Below, in pieces: positions 23,936-36,671 of a stretch of DNA of 64,000 nucleotides (position 1 is its first letter; each line of letters begins with the position of its first letter). The stretch is from Stenopsyche tienmushanensis (taxonomy: Eukaryota; Arthropoda; Insecta; Trichoptera; Stenopsychidae): NCBI GenBank assembly GCA_008973525.1, contig WACJ01000530.1, forward strand, positions 558,001 through 622,000, given 5' to 3'. The translations under genes and the position numbers were made by a program. The notes under the pieces are model-generated. The model had not been told where the DNA came from. It saw nothing but the letters and a program-made list of their open reading frames with translations, and ran no database searches.

Positions 23936-24177
23936 CTTTTATTAACTTTTTAAGATTTATAATAATAAAATAATTCACAACTATGTAATATTATTCAAAT
24001 AATTTGATTGATTCCTAAATGTATTGTTTTGATCTAAAGAAACTATATTACTTTGGTGACACACCAGGGAACTGTTTTTGAGGATTATTGTAATATTGAC
24101 TTGAGACAACGAGTTGCCCAAATTTACTAAATGAATTTCCTTTATTATTCAACATCTTATGTGGAAACTTCTTTGTG

Positions 24178-24265
24178 TCGAAAGACGAGAAGAGTCGTCG
24201 GTTAGCCTTGGCTGAGGGAGGACGTCCTTCTCGCGGCCAGATCTCTCTCTCTTGTGAATAAAGCG
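24178..24265 (+). repeat. Gypsy-type LTR fragment
   Basis: GTCGTCGGTTAGCCTTGGCT, then GAGGACGTCC, CCAGATCTCTCT and GTGAATAAAG. Central part only. Confidence 0.65.
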
Positions 24266-24269
24266 CGCT

Positions 24270-26060
24270 CCCGTCACTTCCAATCCGTGCGAAAACCGCG
24301 CGGTCATCCATGTTTTTTGACATCGGAAGCTCGTGGAATTTTATGGTAGTGATGTGATGAGTCGACAACATCACGAAATGGGTTAGGTTGTTCAGATAAG
24401 GCTATTCTGATACTAAAGACGAGTGCAAAAAATTGAAGAACAAAAAGTGCGAAATGATCGCCGTGTGACGCTTGACTTGAATTCCAATAAATATAATCTT
24501 GTAATCTTACTTTCTGGATGACCCTCATAGTCATTGGGACTTTACGCTCAATATCCAAAAAATATTTATTATTATATACAAACAGCAACTTACACATTTG
24601 CATGTAAATAGTAGTCATTTGGAGCAGCGAGTGACCAAAAACAAACAAAGACCTCATCCGATCATGATTTAAATCACATTGCCTCTTGATGATGAAGACA
24701 CAATCTTATCTAAGAAAAATATATGTAAGATGCTGTAAATTTATCTCATATTACATTTCGAGTGGGTTAATATGATTTTCAGGAATTTATGGAATATTAA
24801 ATTTGGCAATGTGTGTTTTCCCGTTAAAAGTTCACAGCGTAATAGCGCATAATTGTTAATAAGACGGCGGCATAAAACTGTTTTTGGAAACATGAAAATG
24901 GAATTAATAGCCCGTATTTGAAGCATGTAGCAATAATTGAATATTTTGAAGAGAGAAGAGGCCAATAAGAAGTTATGATGTGAGACACGTGTAGCTTTGC
25001 TCGCATTGATTAAATGCTGGCGTATCAAATGAGCTACGAACTTTGTGTGAGGAACGAGCTGAATCCAAAACAGTCTTATGGTCGTTAAGGCACGTACCTG
25101 CCACTTCTTCGTCAGATTACTTTTTCGGAGACCCCAACTTAATTTGATATCGTCATGCCCCCCCATACGATTTTAATCAGATCAATTTTCCACAGTCTGC
25201 TACGACAAAATGGCGATTTACTTGTCTGAGCGATCGGAATTTAATTTCTTAGAGCACGACTAACACTGATTAATCGTCCAGATTCGATTGAACTTACATC
25301 CAGGCACAGTGTTGCTATGCTCAATCGAACACAAGTCTCCATATGTGATAAGGTTTCATAAATACTCGCTTAGGGGATCATTTTATTCATACGCGGTGTT
25401 CGTAAAACCGCATTAATTAAAGCCTGAAGTGTGCTTTAAAAGATTTTTATACCTTCATGATAAAATTCAAGCGCACAAATTGCTGATCTACGTTTCTCGC
25501 TTTTAATAGTACGTAAAAATCCTTTGTGTCCGCTGAAAAAAATCATTTTAGCCCTCGCCCAAAGCATCCCTCGAGGGTGTAAATGGAGGATACATTCGCC
25601 GAAATCATCGGCCATTACACGAAGGCCTCAGTCCGGAAAAGTATTATACCGGAGCGAAAATATTTCCATGATATCTTACGACTGATGATCGAAAAATGTC
25701 GTTGCGGAAATAATGTTTTATTCAAATTACACAAAAATACGAAGATTCGCGCAGAAAAATGCAATGGAATAACAGAATAAATAGGCCAAGGTGAAGTGTA
25801 TTCTTAGGGCTGTGTATTCATTTGATATTCCTGTTCGCTTTAATATAAATCCTTGTAGAATTCCTTAGTGAATTAACATTGAGATTGCTAAAAAAAATCA
25901 CAGTTAATTATTAAGTTATAGATAAGTAGTGGATTAATGGCATAATTATTGTAGAAGAACTTCAAATTTTGATCAATGATTTGCGCATCGATCACTAAAT
26001 GGATCGGATCCACGTCAAACTATTGCAGAATTATTACGAAGAACTACATTCAATCCAAAT
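24270..26060. other. Synaptotagmin intron, no gene recognised
   Basis: AT-rich sequence. Open frames of 60-141 codons on the minus strand (24304-25166) show no domain and no conserved features. Confidence 0.4.
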
Positions 26061-26062
26061 AA

Positions 26063-26215
26063 AAATAATTCGTCTCTCTTCAGGCGCATTGTTTGAATTT
26101 AACAGCGTCATTTTTGTGACATTGCGGACAAGTAGGAAACGAAAATCGTGAAAAGTCGTCGGATAGCCTTGGCTGCGGGAGGACATCCTTCCCGCGACCA
26201 GATCTTGTGATTAAT
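26063..26215 (+). repeat. Gypsy-type LTR fragment
   Basis: Signature CGTCTCTCTTCAGGCGCATT, then AACAGCGTCAT, AGTCGTCGGATAGCCTTGGC and CCGCGACCAGATC. The central GCGTGCACCG part is deleted. Confidence 0.65.
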
Positions 26216-26690
26216 AAAAAAGCGAGATATTCGTATATGCTTCAATGACATAAATAAAGGGATATTCATCACAATACAGTTAGACAATATTTTTCTACTT
26301 GTATATTATAATTTTTTTTATTAGTCTTATTAATAATATTATATAATATGTAATATAATAAAGCTAAAATATCTGAAGTATTGATCAAGGGAATATTATC
26401 ATAAATAAAGGAAGATTAAATAAGAAAAAGGATTTCTATTGAATCGTCAGTGTAAAATACCCCTGGATGGACATCTGATTAAAAGAAAAACAATCAAAAT
26501 ATCATTTGGGTATTTAAAAGCCCCCACATTTTGTATGGGTATCTTTCTATAGCGCGGTCCCTATCTCGACACTATAGAAGAGTTGACTGTATATAAATGT
26601 AAAAATATTAGGGTCGTCTAGAAAGTAAAGTTACAAGGGCTCCTTGATCGAGGGAATTTTTTTATTTCAAAATTTATTTGGTCTTATGTA

Positions 26691-27477
26691 TTTGTCGGCC
26701 ATTTTGTCTAGTCACAGTAAATTCTTCCAATAGAGAGGTCGTCGCATGCTGCTAACATCTCTTCTTTATTGTTTTTTTTTTATTTTTTATTATGGGGTGT
26801 AGTGGCACACCCATAATGATCCATCTCCGTGAGGATCAAGACGATAGACATCAGATAGCGACTGACTGGATTTGGGGTTCATTAATCGAACCCATTTTCT
26901 GCGCTGCTGTATGATCTGTTTTGGGTTACCCAAGACTAGCCACACAATGAGTGTCTTTCACTGATCCTTTAGCCCGACGAGAAATGCTACGCGCGGAGCG
27001 TCCAGGTGTCCACCCCTTTTGCTCCACGCCCTCCAGAGGAGGCGAGGTTTCTGTGGGAAAGATCAGCTTCAGACCATGTGCACCCGAAGGTGCGATGGAG
27101 GAGGAAAGACCAAGGTTCCCGTGGTACTCGTATCGGTTCGGTCATTCTTAGTACCTAGCCACGGAGACGAGTCGACGTCCGAACAGCCTAAAATCGTTCT
27201 CCCTTGTTTGCCTAGGCTTTTGAGGATAGTGGTGAGCCTTTGATATAGTCTCCACCAACTACTATAATCGGCTGTTCCACATACCCCTTTATGGGTACGC
27301 AGCACAGGGTGACCTGCTCACCCAACTCATGTTAGCTGGGCTACCCCAGCAGCGTTTGATGAACAAACCATTGAGGCTACTTTCAAATCATTGTCCCAGG
27401 GATTCAACCGTTACCCGTGACGCGTGACGACCTCTTCTACAGAAGAATTTACTGTGGCTGAACAAAATGGCCGACAA
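26691..27477. mobile_element. Inverted-repeat element carrying unclassified repeat copy 2
   Basis: About 55-bp inverted arms lie at 26691-26745 and 27422-27477, both containing the motif AAATGGCCGACAAA or its complement and AATTTACTGTG. Between them is the second copy of the ~0.5 kb repeat (26874-27420, plus strand). A T-rich run at 26770-26800 could be the poly(A) of a minus-strand retroelement. It is either a fold-back DNA element with cargo or an insertion into a palindrome. Confidence 0.5.
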
Positions 27478-27499
27478 ACATGCGAGGCCAAACAAACTG

Positions 27500-28730
27500 A
27501 CCATTAGGATCCCACCTATATGCCAAGTGCGTCATAACGCCATAAAATATCACATTTATTCGTATTTTTTAATTTATTTGAATCCACATTTACACGTTAC
27601 ACACACAATACTAAAAAATCTGCTACTTTCCCACGTTAGGATGAATATATTTTTTTTGAAAAGCATATTTTTTCGATCCATCACACCATCGGCCATTGTT
27701 AAAGGGACACCTTTAAAAGCGAGAAACTTCAGGTACAATTCGGGATAAAGGTCACAAAACCGTGTTCAAAATCGATTGTACAAAAAGTGTATAGAATGGC
27801 CATCGACAAAAGAAGAAATTGGTGAGCGGATGTATTCTTCTTTTGAAAGCTGAGCCTGATTCACGAAAATTGATATCTTTGCGCTCAACAAAGACCCCAC
27901 TGTGATTAATTTGCACTCTGAGCCTTCGCATAGGGAACAAATTGGCGAATACCGATAATAGCCCTCGGACGAGTTATCAATGTCACACATATTACATCAT
28001 TGAATCGATTCACCCACCCGTAGGGCGTGAATAAATCCACCCCCCGAGAAATGTATATTATATCGGATAAAAAAATAAATGAATTACTCTAAGTGATTAA
28101 AATTTTCTCGTAGTGGAAGTTATAAAAGTGATAAATGGCCGCCTCCCAAGGAAGTACATTATGTGCACATTCGTTTAAAACACAGCCTTATTGCTTCCCA
28201 TTATTAATGGACCCAATTAACTTTTATTGCCGAAAATAATATAAATATTTATTTTATATGAACTTCTCGGAAGACATAACATCAATTCGCCTTTACGCCG
28301 TAATCGCACAGCGCAAAGAGTACACTTTTACTATCGGCTATTATAACGACCCCATAAATAAATCAACACGTTACGATACAAATCATACAACCATTAAAAT
28401 CAATGCTTTATGGCAGTCCAATTTTGTAATTGCTCATAACAATTCAATGGCGGGACTAAATGTTAATGCTTTCGATGCGCGGCGCATTTATTTGCGGCGC
28501 ACTCGCCTAGAAAGGATTAATTTTTTACAACAAAATCGATTAAATTTTTTTTTTAAAAAATTGTGTCCAAACACAGTGACGAAACATATTTATACTGTAA
28601 AAATAATGTTAAACATGATTTTTGTACAGTGGATATTTTTTTAAAATTATTAAGGATAAAATTTCCTGATTCGAAACTAAATCCAAATCTGGCATAATAT
28701 GCTAATTTTATTTGATGTAGGTTTTTTTTC
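27500..28730. other. Synaptotagmin intron, no gene recognised
   Basis: AT-rich. The 128-codon frame at 28258-28644 has no recognisable domain and is rich in Ile/Asn/Lys codons, as expected from base composition. Confidence 0.4.
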
Positions 28731-28734
28731 CTGT

Positions 28735-29520
28735 GAAAGGGGAATCTTCGCACCCATAGTGGGCTCAAGACACCCATAATGGGTAGTGTCAGATTTGTAC
28801 TGACTAAACCCTTCCCTTGTCCTTCTCTGTCCCCCTGGTTTTCCACATTGTTTCATGAGAACAGGTAGTCTGACCTTAGGTAATTGGCTCTATTCTATTG
28901 TTGGCGAGGCACTCTGCTTCTCTCTCTTTCACTGCCCTTTTTAGCGCTCAGAATCTCTTCTACATGTTTGCGCCAAAGGTCCCAGTTCTTCTTGCTTTCC
29001 ATCATGCTGTGGACCATGTTGTTGACGTTGAGTTCGGCTACCCCGAGTGCTTGTTTCGGCAGTTTTCTCTGGGGTGCCCAAACCTCACAACCAATGATGA
29101 ATTCAAACGGTAGGTCGTTTCACCGTGCTCCCGGGCCCTCCACCGACTTATGACCGAAATAAGTCGATGGGTCCATCTTCCCTTGCTGGACTGATCCCAT
29201 CTCCGTTGCCAGGCTTCCCTCAGTTTCTGGTCTTGTTCGTTGCGACTTTTAGAATCTTCGTAGTCCAAGGCCCTCTTCTTTGCCTGGAGGTCAAGCAGTG
29301 GTATTCCAGCGATCACGAGCACTTCAGATACAGTTCTGTATGCTGTAGTGGCTCGGAGCGCTCCCTGCCGTTGGACCCGAGCCAGTTTCTTTCTATAGCT
29401 CTTATGTCTGAGCGACTCATGCCATATCGGGGATCGAGTGTATTACCTCGTTTATGGTACGTCTTCTGCATGGCTTTGGCCCTTCGATATTGGGCTTGAG
29501 CCGTCCTAGCTCACTGGCCT
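28735..29520 (-). mobile_element. R1-clade-like LINE, family A copy 2 (3' part)
   Basis: The minus strand reads LVIAGIPLLDLQAKKRALDY, then EAWQRRWDQSSKGRWTHRLI, matching the corresponding decayed stretch near 10200-10400. It then follows the C-terminal domain and 3' UTR to about 28735. The zinc-binding part is shortened by a deletion. Confidence 0.7.
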
Positions 29521-29527
29521 TAAGATT

Positions 29528-29815
29528 GAATAATGTTTAGATATCTTCCATCTCTCTTCAGGTGCAATATGTTATTTTAACAGCGCCATCTCTTGTGGCC
29601 CTGCGAATAAATTGTACCTGCATAGCGACCGATTGCTTCTTGCGCGTGCACCGTTACCGGTTGGGGAGTGTCGCGCAGTAAGCGGGAGTCGAAAGAGTCG
29701 TCGCTTAACCTTGGCTGTGGGAAGACGTCCCTCCCGCAGCTATATCTCTTTCTTGTGTGGAATAAATAGTTATTTAGAGAAGAGAGTCTTTCTATTCGAT
29801 GCCCGTTTATTCTCA
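29528..29815 (+). repeat. Gypsy-type LTR
   Basis: Long copy: CTCTCTTCAGGTGCAATATG, CAGCGCCATCTCTTGTGGCC, TTGCGCGTGCACCGTTACCG, GGCTGTGGGAAGACGTCC, then GAATAAATAG and AGAGAAGAGAGTC. Confidence 0.7.
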
Positions 29816-29984
29816 TACATTTGTCCAGCAACATCACGTTATCTCACGCTACTCATTTAAACAGCTACGGAGCTCCTATGTCTTTTAGAACAGATCGCTT
29901 ATTATTTTCTAGTTTTCTATCAATTAAATATAATAAATAGGTTCATACAATTATATTTCATCGTTCGACATTTATCATTTCTCA

Positions 29985-30262
29985 TCGCTCCAGTGGTTAT
30001 GCGCAGGAAGTATGATTCGTCAAATAGCCTTGGCTGCGGGAAGACATCGTTCCTGCGGCCAGATCTCCATATCTTTGTTCGTAATAAAGAAAACAGTTTT
30101 ATTTATATTCGCATCTGACTAGCTTCATCCCGCTCCGATATCAAAACGAATCCACATTTGAGCATGCCTATCTCGGCGACCACGTGGGAGTGGAGAGCGG
30201 CTGGAAGATTCTGCGATTCTTCCCTGAGAGCGCTCCCGCTCCACGTTACAATGGTGTCAGAA
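29985..30262 (+). repeat. Gypsy-type LTR 3' half with primer-binding site
   Basis: Carries GCCTTGGCTGCGGGAAGACA, CAGATCTCC and AATAAAG, and ends GCTCCCGCTCCACGTTACAA. TGGTGTCAGAAG follows at 30250-30261. This is the clearest LTR/primer-site junction in the window. Confidence 0.75.
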
Positions 30263-30264
30263 GT

Positions 30265-31350
30265 AAATAAATTGAATGATATATTATTGATAATTTAAAT
30301 ACATGTTATTGTTTTTCATAGATGTATTATATACAGTTTTCCAGTCCAAAGACAGGCTTAGTTATACACGAACGATATTATCGTCAATGCGTTCAGATAA
30401 AATCCCGTTTTCCATTCCTCTGATCAAAGCATTTCATCCAAAATCCATATCGCATGTGGCTTGTCTCTCTTCGGCGTAATTTATATCAATAGAACCTACC
30501 CTCAATGATATTTTTTTCTGTAAGCTTTCTTCATCTAACATTCTCCATAATCCGTCTGCCTCTTATTATTCTTTCGAAGGGGCGGTGGGAAGCATGTTTT
30601 CCAAATAAACCAACTTATCCACCTGCTACATAGTTTCTCCATTATCATCTATTATTCACAGCGACCACTTATTTTGTTTTCAAAACCCATGGCGTGTTAT
30701 ATGCTACCTCCAGAATTTTATCAAAAATTTGGGAATGGATAAAGGATCAATAGGGCCTTTGAACGCTTAATCGCCGCATAAGTCACCGAATTGAGGCGAT
30801 CTCATATTTCCTTAATATCAATTAAAAGTCGATACATGCGTAAGAGACTTGTAATCCATTAAAGCTCTAATATATTATCCAAGAGCTTAATGTCGTCACT
30901 AAGGAAGATATACGATATTTTAATACGCATTAACAAAAATTCTTATATTCAATTTAATAAAAATATAGATTTAAATCTGAGCTTTTACAGAAATTTATGC
31001 AAAATTAAAATATGGCAATTTAAATTCAAATATTGTTGATATTAATATAATTTTATAGTGGAGAAAAACGGGAAAAGTCCTTCAAACTTCTTTTAGCACT
31101 TAAAGTAAAAGTAATTTTTTTTTTTATTAAAGCTTTTTATTAATTTTATATCATATATTTTATATTTGAGATTTAAATAACATTATTTATTAAATATGTC
31201 ACCTTCTTAACGTCCTATATCTGTTATCAGACAGTGACTATCTTCCCTGAATGAATCATTTGATTTCGGTTAACGGCTTATTTATGAGTGACAAAATTTG
31301 TAATTGGCTCAAATCGCATACACAAATAATGCTTTTACCAATTCAATGTT
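30265..31350. other. Synaptotagmin intron, no gene recognised
   Basis: AT-rich. Nothing supportable seen. Confidence 0.4.
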
Positions 31351-31359
31351 TTTTACAAA

Positions 31360-31480
31360 GGTGCGTATAATAACTCCCCAAAGTTTCATGGCAATCGGAT
31401 GAATGATATAAGAACGTATACGAGACAAACAAACCACAAACATTCAGACATTCATATAAAAATATATTTATTTCTAGTTT
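31360..31480 (-). repeat. Helitron-like fragment
   Basis: AAGTTTCATGGCAATCGGAT, GAATGATATAAGAACG and TTCATATAAAAATATATTTA resemble the 5' body of the Helitron-like repeats in minus orientation. Confidence 0.4.
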
Positions 31481-31514
31481 TAATAATGATATGGAGTAGA
31501 GATGTGCGAAAGTA

Positions 31515-32030
31515 GCCTGTTCGGTTTGCTCGCCAAACGCTGCTGGGGTAGCCCAGTTAACATGAGTTGGGTGAGCAGGTCACCCTGTGCTGCGCACCCA
31601 TAAAGGAATGTGTAGAACAGCCGATTACAGTAGTTGGTGGAGACCGTGTCAAAGGCTCACCACTATCCTCAACAACCTAGGCAACATGGGAGAACGGTTT
31701 TAGGCTGTTCTAACGGCGACTCGTCTCCGTGGCTAGGTACTAAGAATGACCGAACCGATACGAGTACCATGGGGAAGGGTGCAATCCCCTATAGTCCGTT
31801 ATCTGTTAGAGCCCATGGTCTGAAGCAGATTTTTCCCGCGGAAACCTCGCCTCCTTTGGAGGGCGTGGAACAAAAGGGATGGGCGCCTGGACGCTTCACG
31901 CGTAGTGTTTATCGTGGGGCCAAAGGATTAGTGGAAGACACTCTTTGTGTGGCTAGTTCAGGGTAACCCGGAACAGACCACACAGCAGCGCAGTAAATAG
32001 GGTCGATTATAATGACTCTCCAATACAATC
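31515..32030 (-). repeat. Unclassified ~0.5 kb repeat, copy 3
   Basis: Reverse-orientation copy of 26874-27420. It includes AGCAGGTCACCCTGTGCTGC, CACCACTATCCTC and GACCGAACCGATACGAGTAC, and runs to the cognate of the GCGCTGCTGT end. Confidence 0.65.
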
Positions 32031-32034
32031 AGTC

Positions 32035-33350
32035 GCTGTCTGATGTCTGTCGTCTCTGGTTAAAATACTTATCTCAAGCTTTAGGCTGGCTAAATATTCC
32101 TACTGCGGAAACTTTCTGGATAGTACCTTCCCCAAACAAGACCAAGGTCAAATGCGTCCTCGTTTGATCTAAGCTTTGGATCATATCTAAATAATCTAAT
32201 CTCGGGATTAGTAAGCGTAATCCCGAAATATTCGTGATTGAAATTTTTATTTAACAGAAATCGTACAGCTCACCGGCACGATGAAGACTACTAAATCGAG
32301 ACATTCCCGCCGAAATCTAGACGCTTAAAAACAGTGGCATAACTACTAATTGGCGAACTTAGGCGACGCCTAGATCAAATTTTTATATTAACCTTTCCCT
32401 ACCGGTGATGTATTTACTACACATCGACTCTAATAATGGGAATATCGATATGAAATATGATAGATACGGGCTTCAGATTTTTTGTATTCCTCCGTAATAT
32501 AATTACGAAGCACATCAAAGTATTTTAGTATATAAGTATTCATCTGCAGCGACGGAAATAAATAATTTGTCGGGAAATCGGGAATTTTGCGAGTTTTAGT
32601 CCGTATCTCGATGGAGTTTTATCAGTCACATTGATGGTGTTATACGAAAATGGGGACTCACGCGGTCATCGACTCGAACTAGCATTTAAATCCTTGGATC
32701 CCGGGATGGATTCCCTAATTATATCTATTTGATCTCAAATTTGAATAACGAAAGGACGACTCTGACACGATCCTGTTGTTGTTTTTGGCAGCATTTGATG
32801 CTGTTATATTTATTATATAATCCCATTACTTTTATTAGGAGCAATAATTTCGGCCATCAAAAATATGGCAAAGGTTATGCCACAAATAAATCTTCATTCT
32901 GGCTCGTAAAGTACAAAAGTTGCGGGGAATAAAAGCTTTATTGTTTTCCTGTATCTCACAACATGCAGCTAATACGCACATTTATCACTTTTGACGGCTC
33001 ATGAATACACTTCTACTTTAGCATTCGACGCTTTCCTTTCTCTTTTTGGAAAATGGTTGTTCGCTGGAGTCCAGCAAAAAGGCTAATCGTTCACAAAACG
33101 GCAGACGAAATCATCGGTTGCTTTGAATGCACGAGCTTATGATGCAAATGCAGCTGGAAGCGGATATCCTACTTCCGATTTGAAGCCGTGGCTGATTCAA
33201 AGCATGAATTGCATCTCGCTCCGGTGAATATAAAACTTTGCATCAAATAGCTCGCAAAATATGTCTGATTTTTAATGTAAGCTCGTCGAATACGAATTAC
33301 ATCCAAGAATTAAATCCTAAGCCTGCATTATAATGGATTACCTGAATTAT
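32035..33350. other. Synaptotagmin intron, no gene recognised
   Basis: No supported gene. The sequence is unlike the surrounding repeats. Confidence 0.4.
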
Positions 33351-33351
33351 G

Positions 33352-33805
33352 GGGTGTTTCAATAAAGACGCCCAACTTTTGAGTATTAATAAAACAAGTT
33401 ATACATAAGATATTTACTAAATTTCTTTTTTAATATAAAGAATATTTTATGGCATTTATTATAAAATTTAAAATATTTCAAATATCTACCGCAATTTTGC
33501 TTAGTGATGCATATTCAGGGAGATACATTTTCGATGGCTTTGTCGCCTAAATATTAATCTGACTGAATTTCCTGGATAGCGTTCGTTGTGATGACTTTGA
33601 GGGCATCAATTGTTTGCGATTTATATGCATAGATTTACGATTTAAGATATCCCCAAAGAAAGAAGTCTAAAGGCGTTAAATCGGTGGCCACTTTACCATA
33701 CCCTCAAATCGCTCATGCAGAATGTTCATCATGGCATGCGCTGTATGGCACATAGTGCCATTTAATTGGAGCCAAATTTTATATCCATATCTAAAGTCTA
33801 ATAAT
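33352..33805 (-). pseudogene. Mariner-like (IS630/Tc1/mariner) transposase remnant with one terminal repeat
   Basis: The minus strand reads WLQLNGTMCHTAHAMMNILH, then ERFEGMVKWPP and, after a frame change, TPLDFFLWGYLKS and IYAYKSQTIDALK. This matches the C-terminal catalytic part of a mariner-like transposase, where PLDFFLWG follows the catalytic loop. Stops and a frameshift are present. The right-hand terminus, GTTTCAATAAAGACGCCCAA at 33355, matches the MITE ends at 171 and 11551. The catalytic Asp of the QDGA-type motif is replaced (LNGT), so it is inactive. Confidence 0.7.
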
Positions 33806-34117
33806 TTTGCCCATTAACACATGTATTCGATAAAAATGATTATTTGGCGAAACAACATTTTTCAATTTTTTTTGATATTTTATGCACATTTTTTTTTTAT
33901 TATAACACCCAAATTAAATCAATCCATATTAAATGTATCTGTATTTCGAACAGTACCATACTATGCATAAGTAATTTTGTATCGAGACACGGTACAGGAT
34001 ACACACTTTTTGGGATTATAAATTTAGTAACTCCAAAAATTTTGATATAAACTTAAGGAACGTCATTAGGAGAATGATTGCGAAAATTCAAATAATAACT
34101 CCTTCGGACAGCGATAA

Positions 34118-34340
34118 TAACAGCGACATCTTCCATCTCTCTTCGGGTGCAATGTGTTATATTAACAGCGCCATCTCTTGTGGCCCTGCGGAGACATTGC
34201 ACCTGCAAACCGATGGATCGCTTCTTGCGCGTGCACCGTTGTCGGTTGGGTAGTGACGCGCAGTAGGCTGAAGTCCTTGACTGCGGGAGGTCGTCCTTCT
34301 TGTAGCCAGATTTTTCTCTCTCTCTCTCTCTCTCGTATGG
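34118..34340 (+). repeat. Gypsy-type LTR fragment
   Basis: CAGCGACATCTTCCATCTCT, GGGTGCAATG, CAGCGCCATCTCTTGTGGCC, TTCTTGCGCGTGCACCG, then a (TC)n run at 34315-34334 where other copies have CTCTCTTGTG. Confidence 0.7.
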
Positions 34341-34371
34341 GCCCAATCGTTTTTTTTTAATTATTTTCCTA

Positions 34372-35440
34372 TGAGAGGGAAATATTTGCACCCACGGTAT
34401 TCCACGGATGGGCTCTTACAAGCCAAGACTTCCTTCTCGGGTAGTTTGGGTTGCTACTCACTAAACCACCTCCCTTGTCTTTCTCTAGCCCCCGGTATTG
34501 TTTTCCACATTGCTTCAGAAGGACAGGTAGTCTGGCCTTTTAGTTGGCCCTATTCTAGTGTTGGAGAGGTGCTCTGCGTCTTTCTCTTTCACTGCCCTCT
34601 CTGGCGCTCAAAATATCTTCTACGTATTCGCGCCAAAGTTCTATTTCTTCTTGCTTTCCATCATGCTGTGGACCATGTTGTCAACGTTGAGCTCGGCTAC
34701 TCCGAGTGCTTGTTCCTGCAATTTTCTCTGGGGCGCCCAAGCCTCACAGCTGATGATGGTGTGTTCTGCGTTGTCGAACTTCGCTTGGCAGTGTTGGCAC
34801 GTTGCAGATGGCTCTTTACCAATCCGCTTCAAGTACGCACCAAAGAATCTATGCCCAGTGAGCACCTAAGTCAAGCGGTAGGTTATATCACCGTGTTTCC
34901 GGGCCCTCCAATGACTTATGACCGGGATAAATCGGTGGGTACATCTTCCTTTGCTGGACTGATCCCATCTTCGCTGCCAGGTTTCTCTCAGTCTCTGGTC
35001 ATGTTCGTTGCGATTTTTAGGATCTGTGTAGTTCAAGGCCCTCTTCTTTGCCTGGAGATCCTACGGGGTTATTCCAGCGATCACCAGCACCGCGTCTTCG
35101 GACACTGTCCTGTAGGCTGCGGTGACACAGAGCGCTCCCTATCGCTAGACCCTGGCGAGCTTCTTTCTGTTGGTGTCGCGTCTGAGCGACTTGTGCCATA
35201 TCGGGACTCTATACAGAAGGATCGAGAGTACGATACGTTTTCTGCACGGCTTTGGTCCTCCAATGTTGGGCATGAGCCATCCAAGCTCGCTGGCCACCTT
35301 CTGCGCCTTCTGTGCAGCTTTTTCTATATGTTTGCTAAAAGTCAGCTTGTTGTCCAAGAGGATCCCGAGGTATCTCAGCGATATGCTGTATTCCACCTCA
35401 TGCTCCTGCTCCTGCAGGTAATGCCATGTTTAGGAGACTG
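34372..35440 (-). mobile_element. R1-clade-like LINE, family A copy 3 (3' half)
   Basis: The minus strand gives LRYLGILLDNKLTFSKHIEK, ELGWLMPNIGGPKPCRKR, then the linker and the C-terminal domain LTGHRFFGAYLKRIG with the zinc stretch CQHCQAKFDNAEHTIISC. Its 3' UTR ends CCGTGGGTGCAAATATTTCC at 34372. Frames are interrupted. The plus-strand 378-codon frame over the same DNA is an antisense shadow. Confidence 0.75.
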
Positions 35441-36435
35441 TTGTAGAGTACGTTCCAGAATATGGATAATTTCAACAAGGAAATTGTTAATTTTTCAATC
35501 CCCATGAAACAAGTTACATATAAAATATTTGTACAATTTTTCTTTTATTTGTAAGAATATTTTATGGCATTAAATATGAATTTACAAAAAAAGGAAGATT
35601 AATGTCGAAGATCGATGGTGATTTGCTTGAAAATTGCAAACAAATGCATGCTTTGATATACATATGCCGTCGCCCGCACCAACTAACTGCATCGCGCGTA
35701 CATAATCACTAATCTGCTTATGTTAAAAAGTCATACAAACACAAAAGTCATAATCTGTCAAACCCAAAAAAATGGATCAACAAGTAAATTGGTGTATTTA
35801 ACCCATTGATGAGTATGCACGCACATGCTGCGGATGGTGCTCCGTGGCGCTTAATTTTGCCGCGTTTCCATTTCTAATATGTATCACAATAGGGTAATAT
35901 TTTATCCCTTAGAAAGAGGATTTATTGTAGAATCGTGCTCGATACAAATTTATGATTGAAAATGGAAAGAATGATCGAATTTCAATTTTTAAAAATATAA
36001 TGCCAAGGTGTCTGGTTGTATAAAAAAATCCACTCCTTCTTAAGCGCATTCTTTTTAAAAATAAATTTATAATTTTACGGCTTTCGAGACGTTTTTATTC
36101 CCCGCGTGAGATAGATTTTCACTTAAAAAAATGATATTTCTCATGGAATAAACAAAAAAAACTCCAGCTAACAGAAGATGGATATTTCAGCATAATGGCT
36201 TGTCGTCTGAAAAAAAAATTCAGGGCGCATCTTTGCGAATCTTGGAAATTCTATTTGAATATGAGTCCCTCATGTATTGCTTGTGAAAAAGAAAAATAGA
36301 TGACAGGCGTCAGTCATCGTCTATTTAAATACAATTCGCTCACAAGGTTGTTGACGTCTTGTGTGTTAGAAAGAACCGGATTCATAACCTTGTACACCTT
36401 TTTCAATTTATTTATTTTTTCTTTGTGAACCGCCT

Positions 36436-36436
<1 letters not shown>
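35441..36436. other. Synaptotagmin intron, no gene recognised
   Basis: AT-rich. A MITE-family scrap (AAACAAGTTACATATAAAAT, TTTATGGCATT) is visible at 35505-35580. Confidence 0.4.

Positions 36437-36470
<34 letters not shown>
36437..36470. repeat. (AT)n microsatellite
   Basis: Uninterrupted AT dinucleotides, about 17 units. Confidence 0.9.
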
Positions 36471-36472
<2 letters not shown>

Positions 36473-36671
36473 GAAGATAAACTCAGACGTTTCATCGTTC
36501 CGGATGGTTGCTCTCATATTAAAAATTGTTAATCCTTTTAATGCGAAATGCATTTGTGTCTGAACACTCCAAGGCATTCTACGAAAGTTGTCCAGAAAGT
36601 AAGTTTACATTTACAGCATTTAGGCATGATCATAAAATGCTTGTATTTAATTGAAATTCACACAAGATACA

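Noticed and set aside
24741..25166. 141-codon minus-strand open frame
   Set aside because: Composition follows base bias, no motif, no splice or start support.
34371..35507. 378-codon plus-strand open frame
   Set aside because: It is the antisense of an R1-like LINE whose minus strand reads known motifs (GYL..LGILLDNKL, LTGHRFFGAYL). The plus-strand translation has no domain.
23011..36470. CRISPR or tandem satellite arrays
   Set aside because: Short simple repeats only; spacing and unit structure do not fit, and CRISPR is not expected in a eukaryote.
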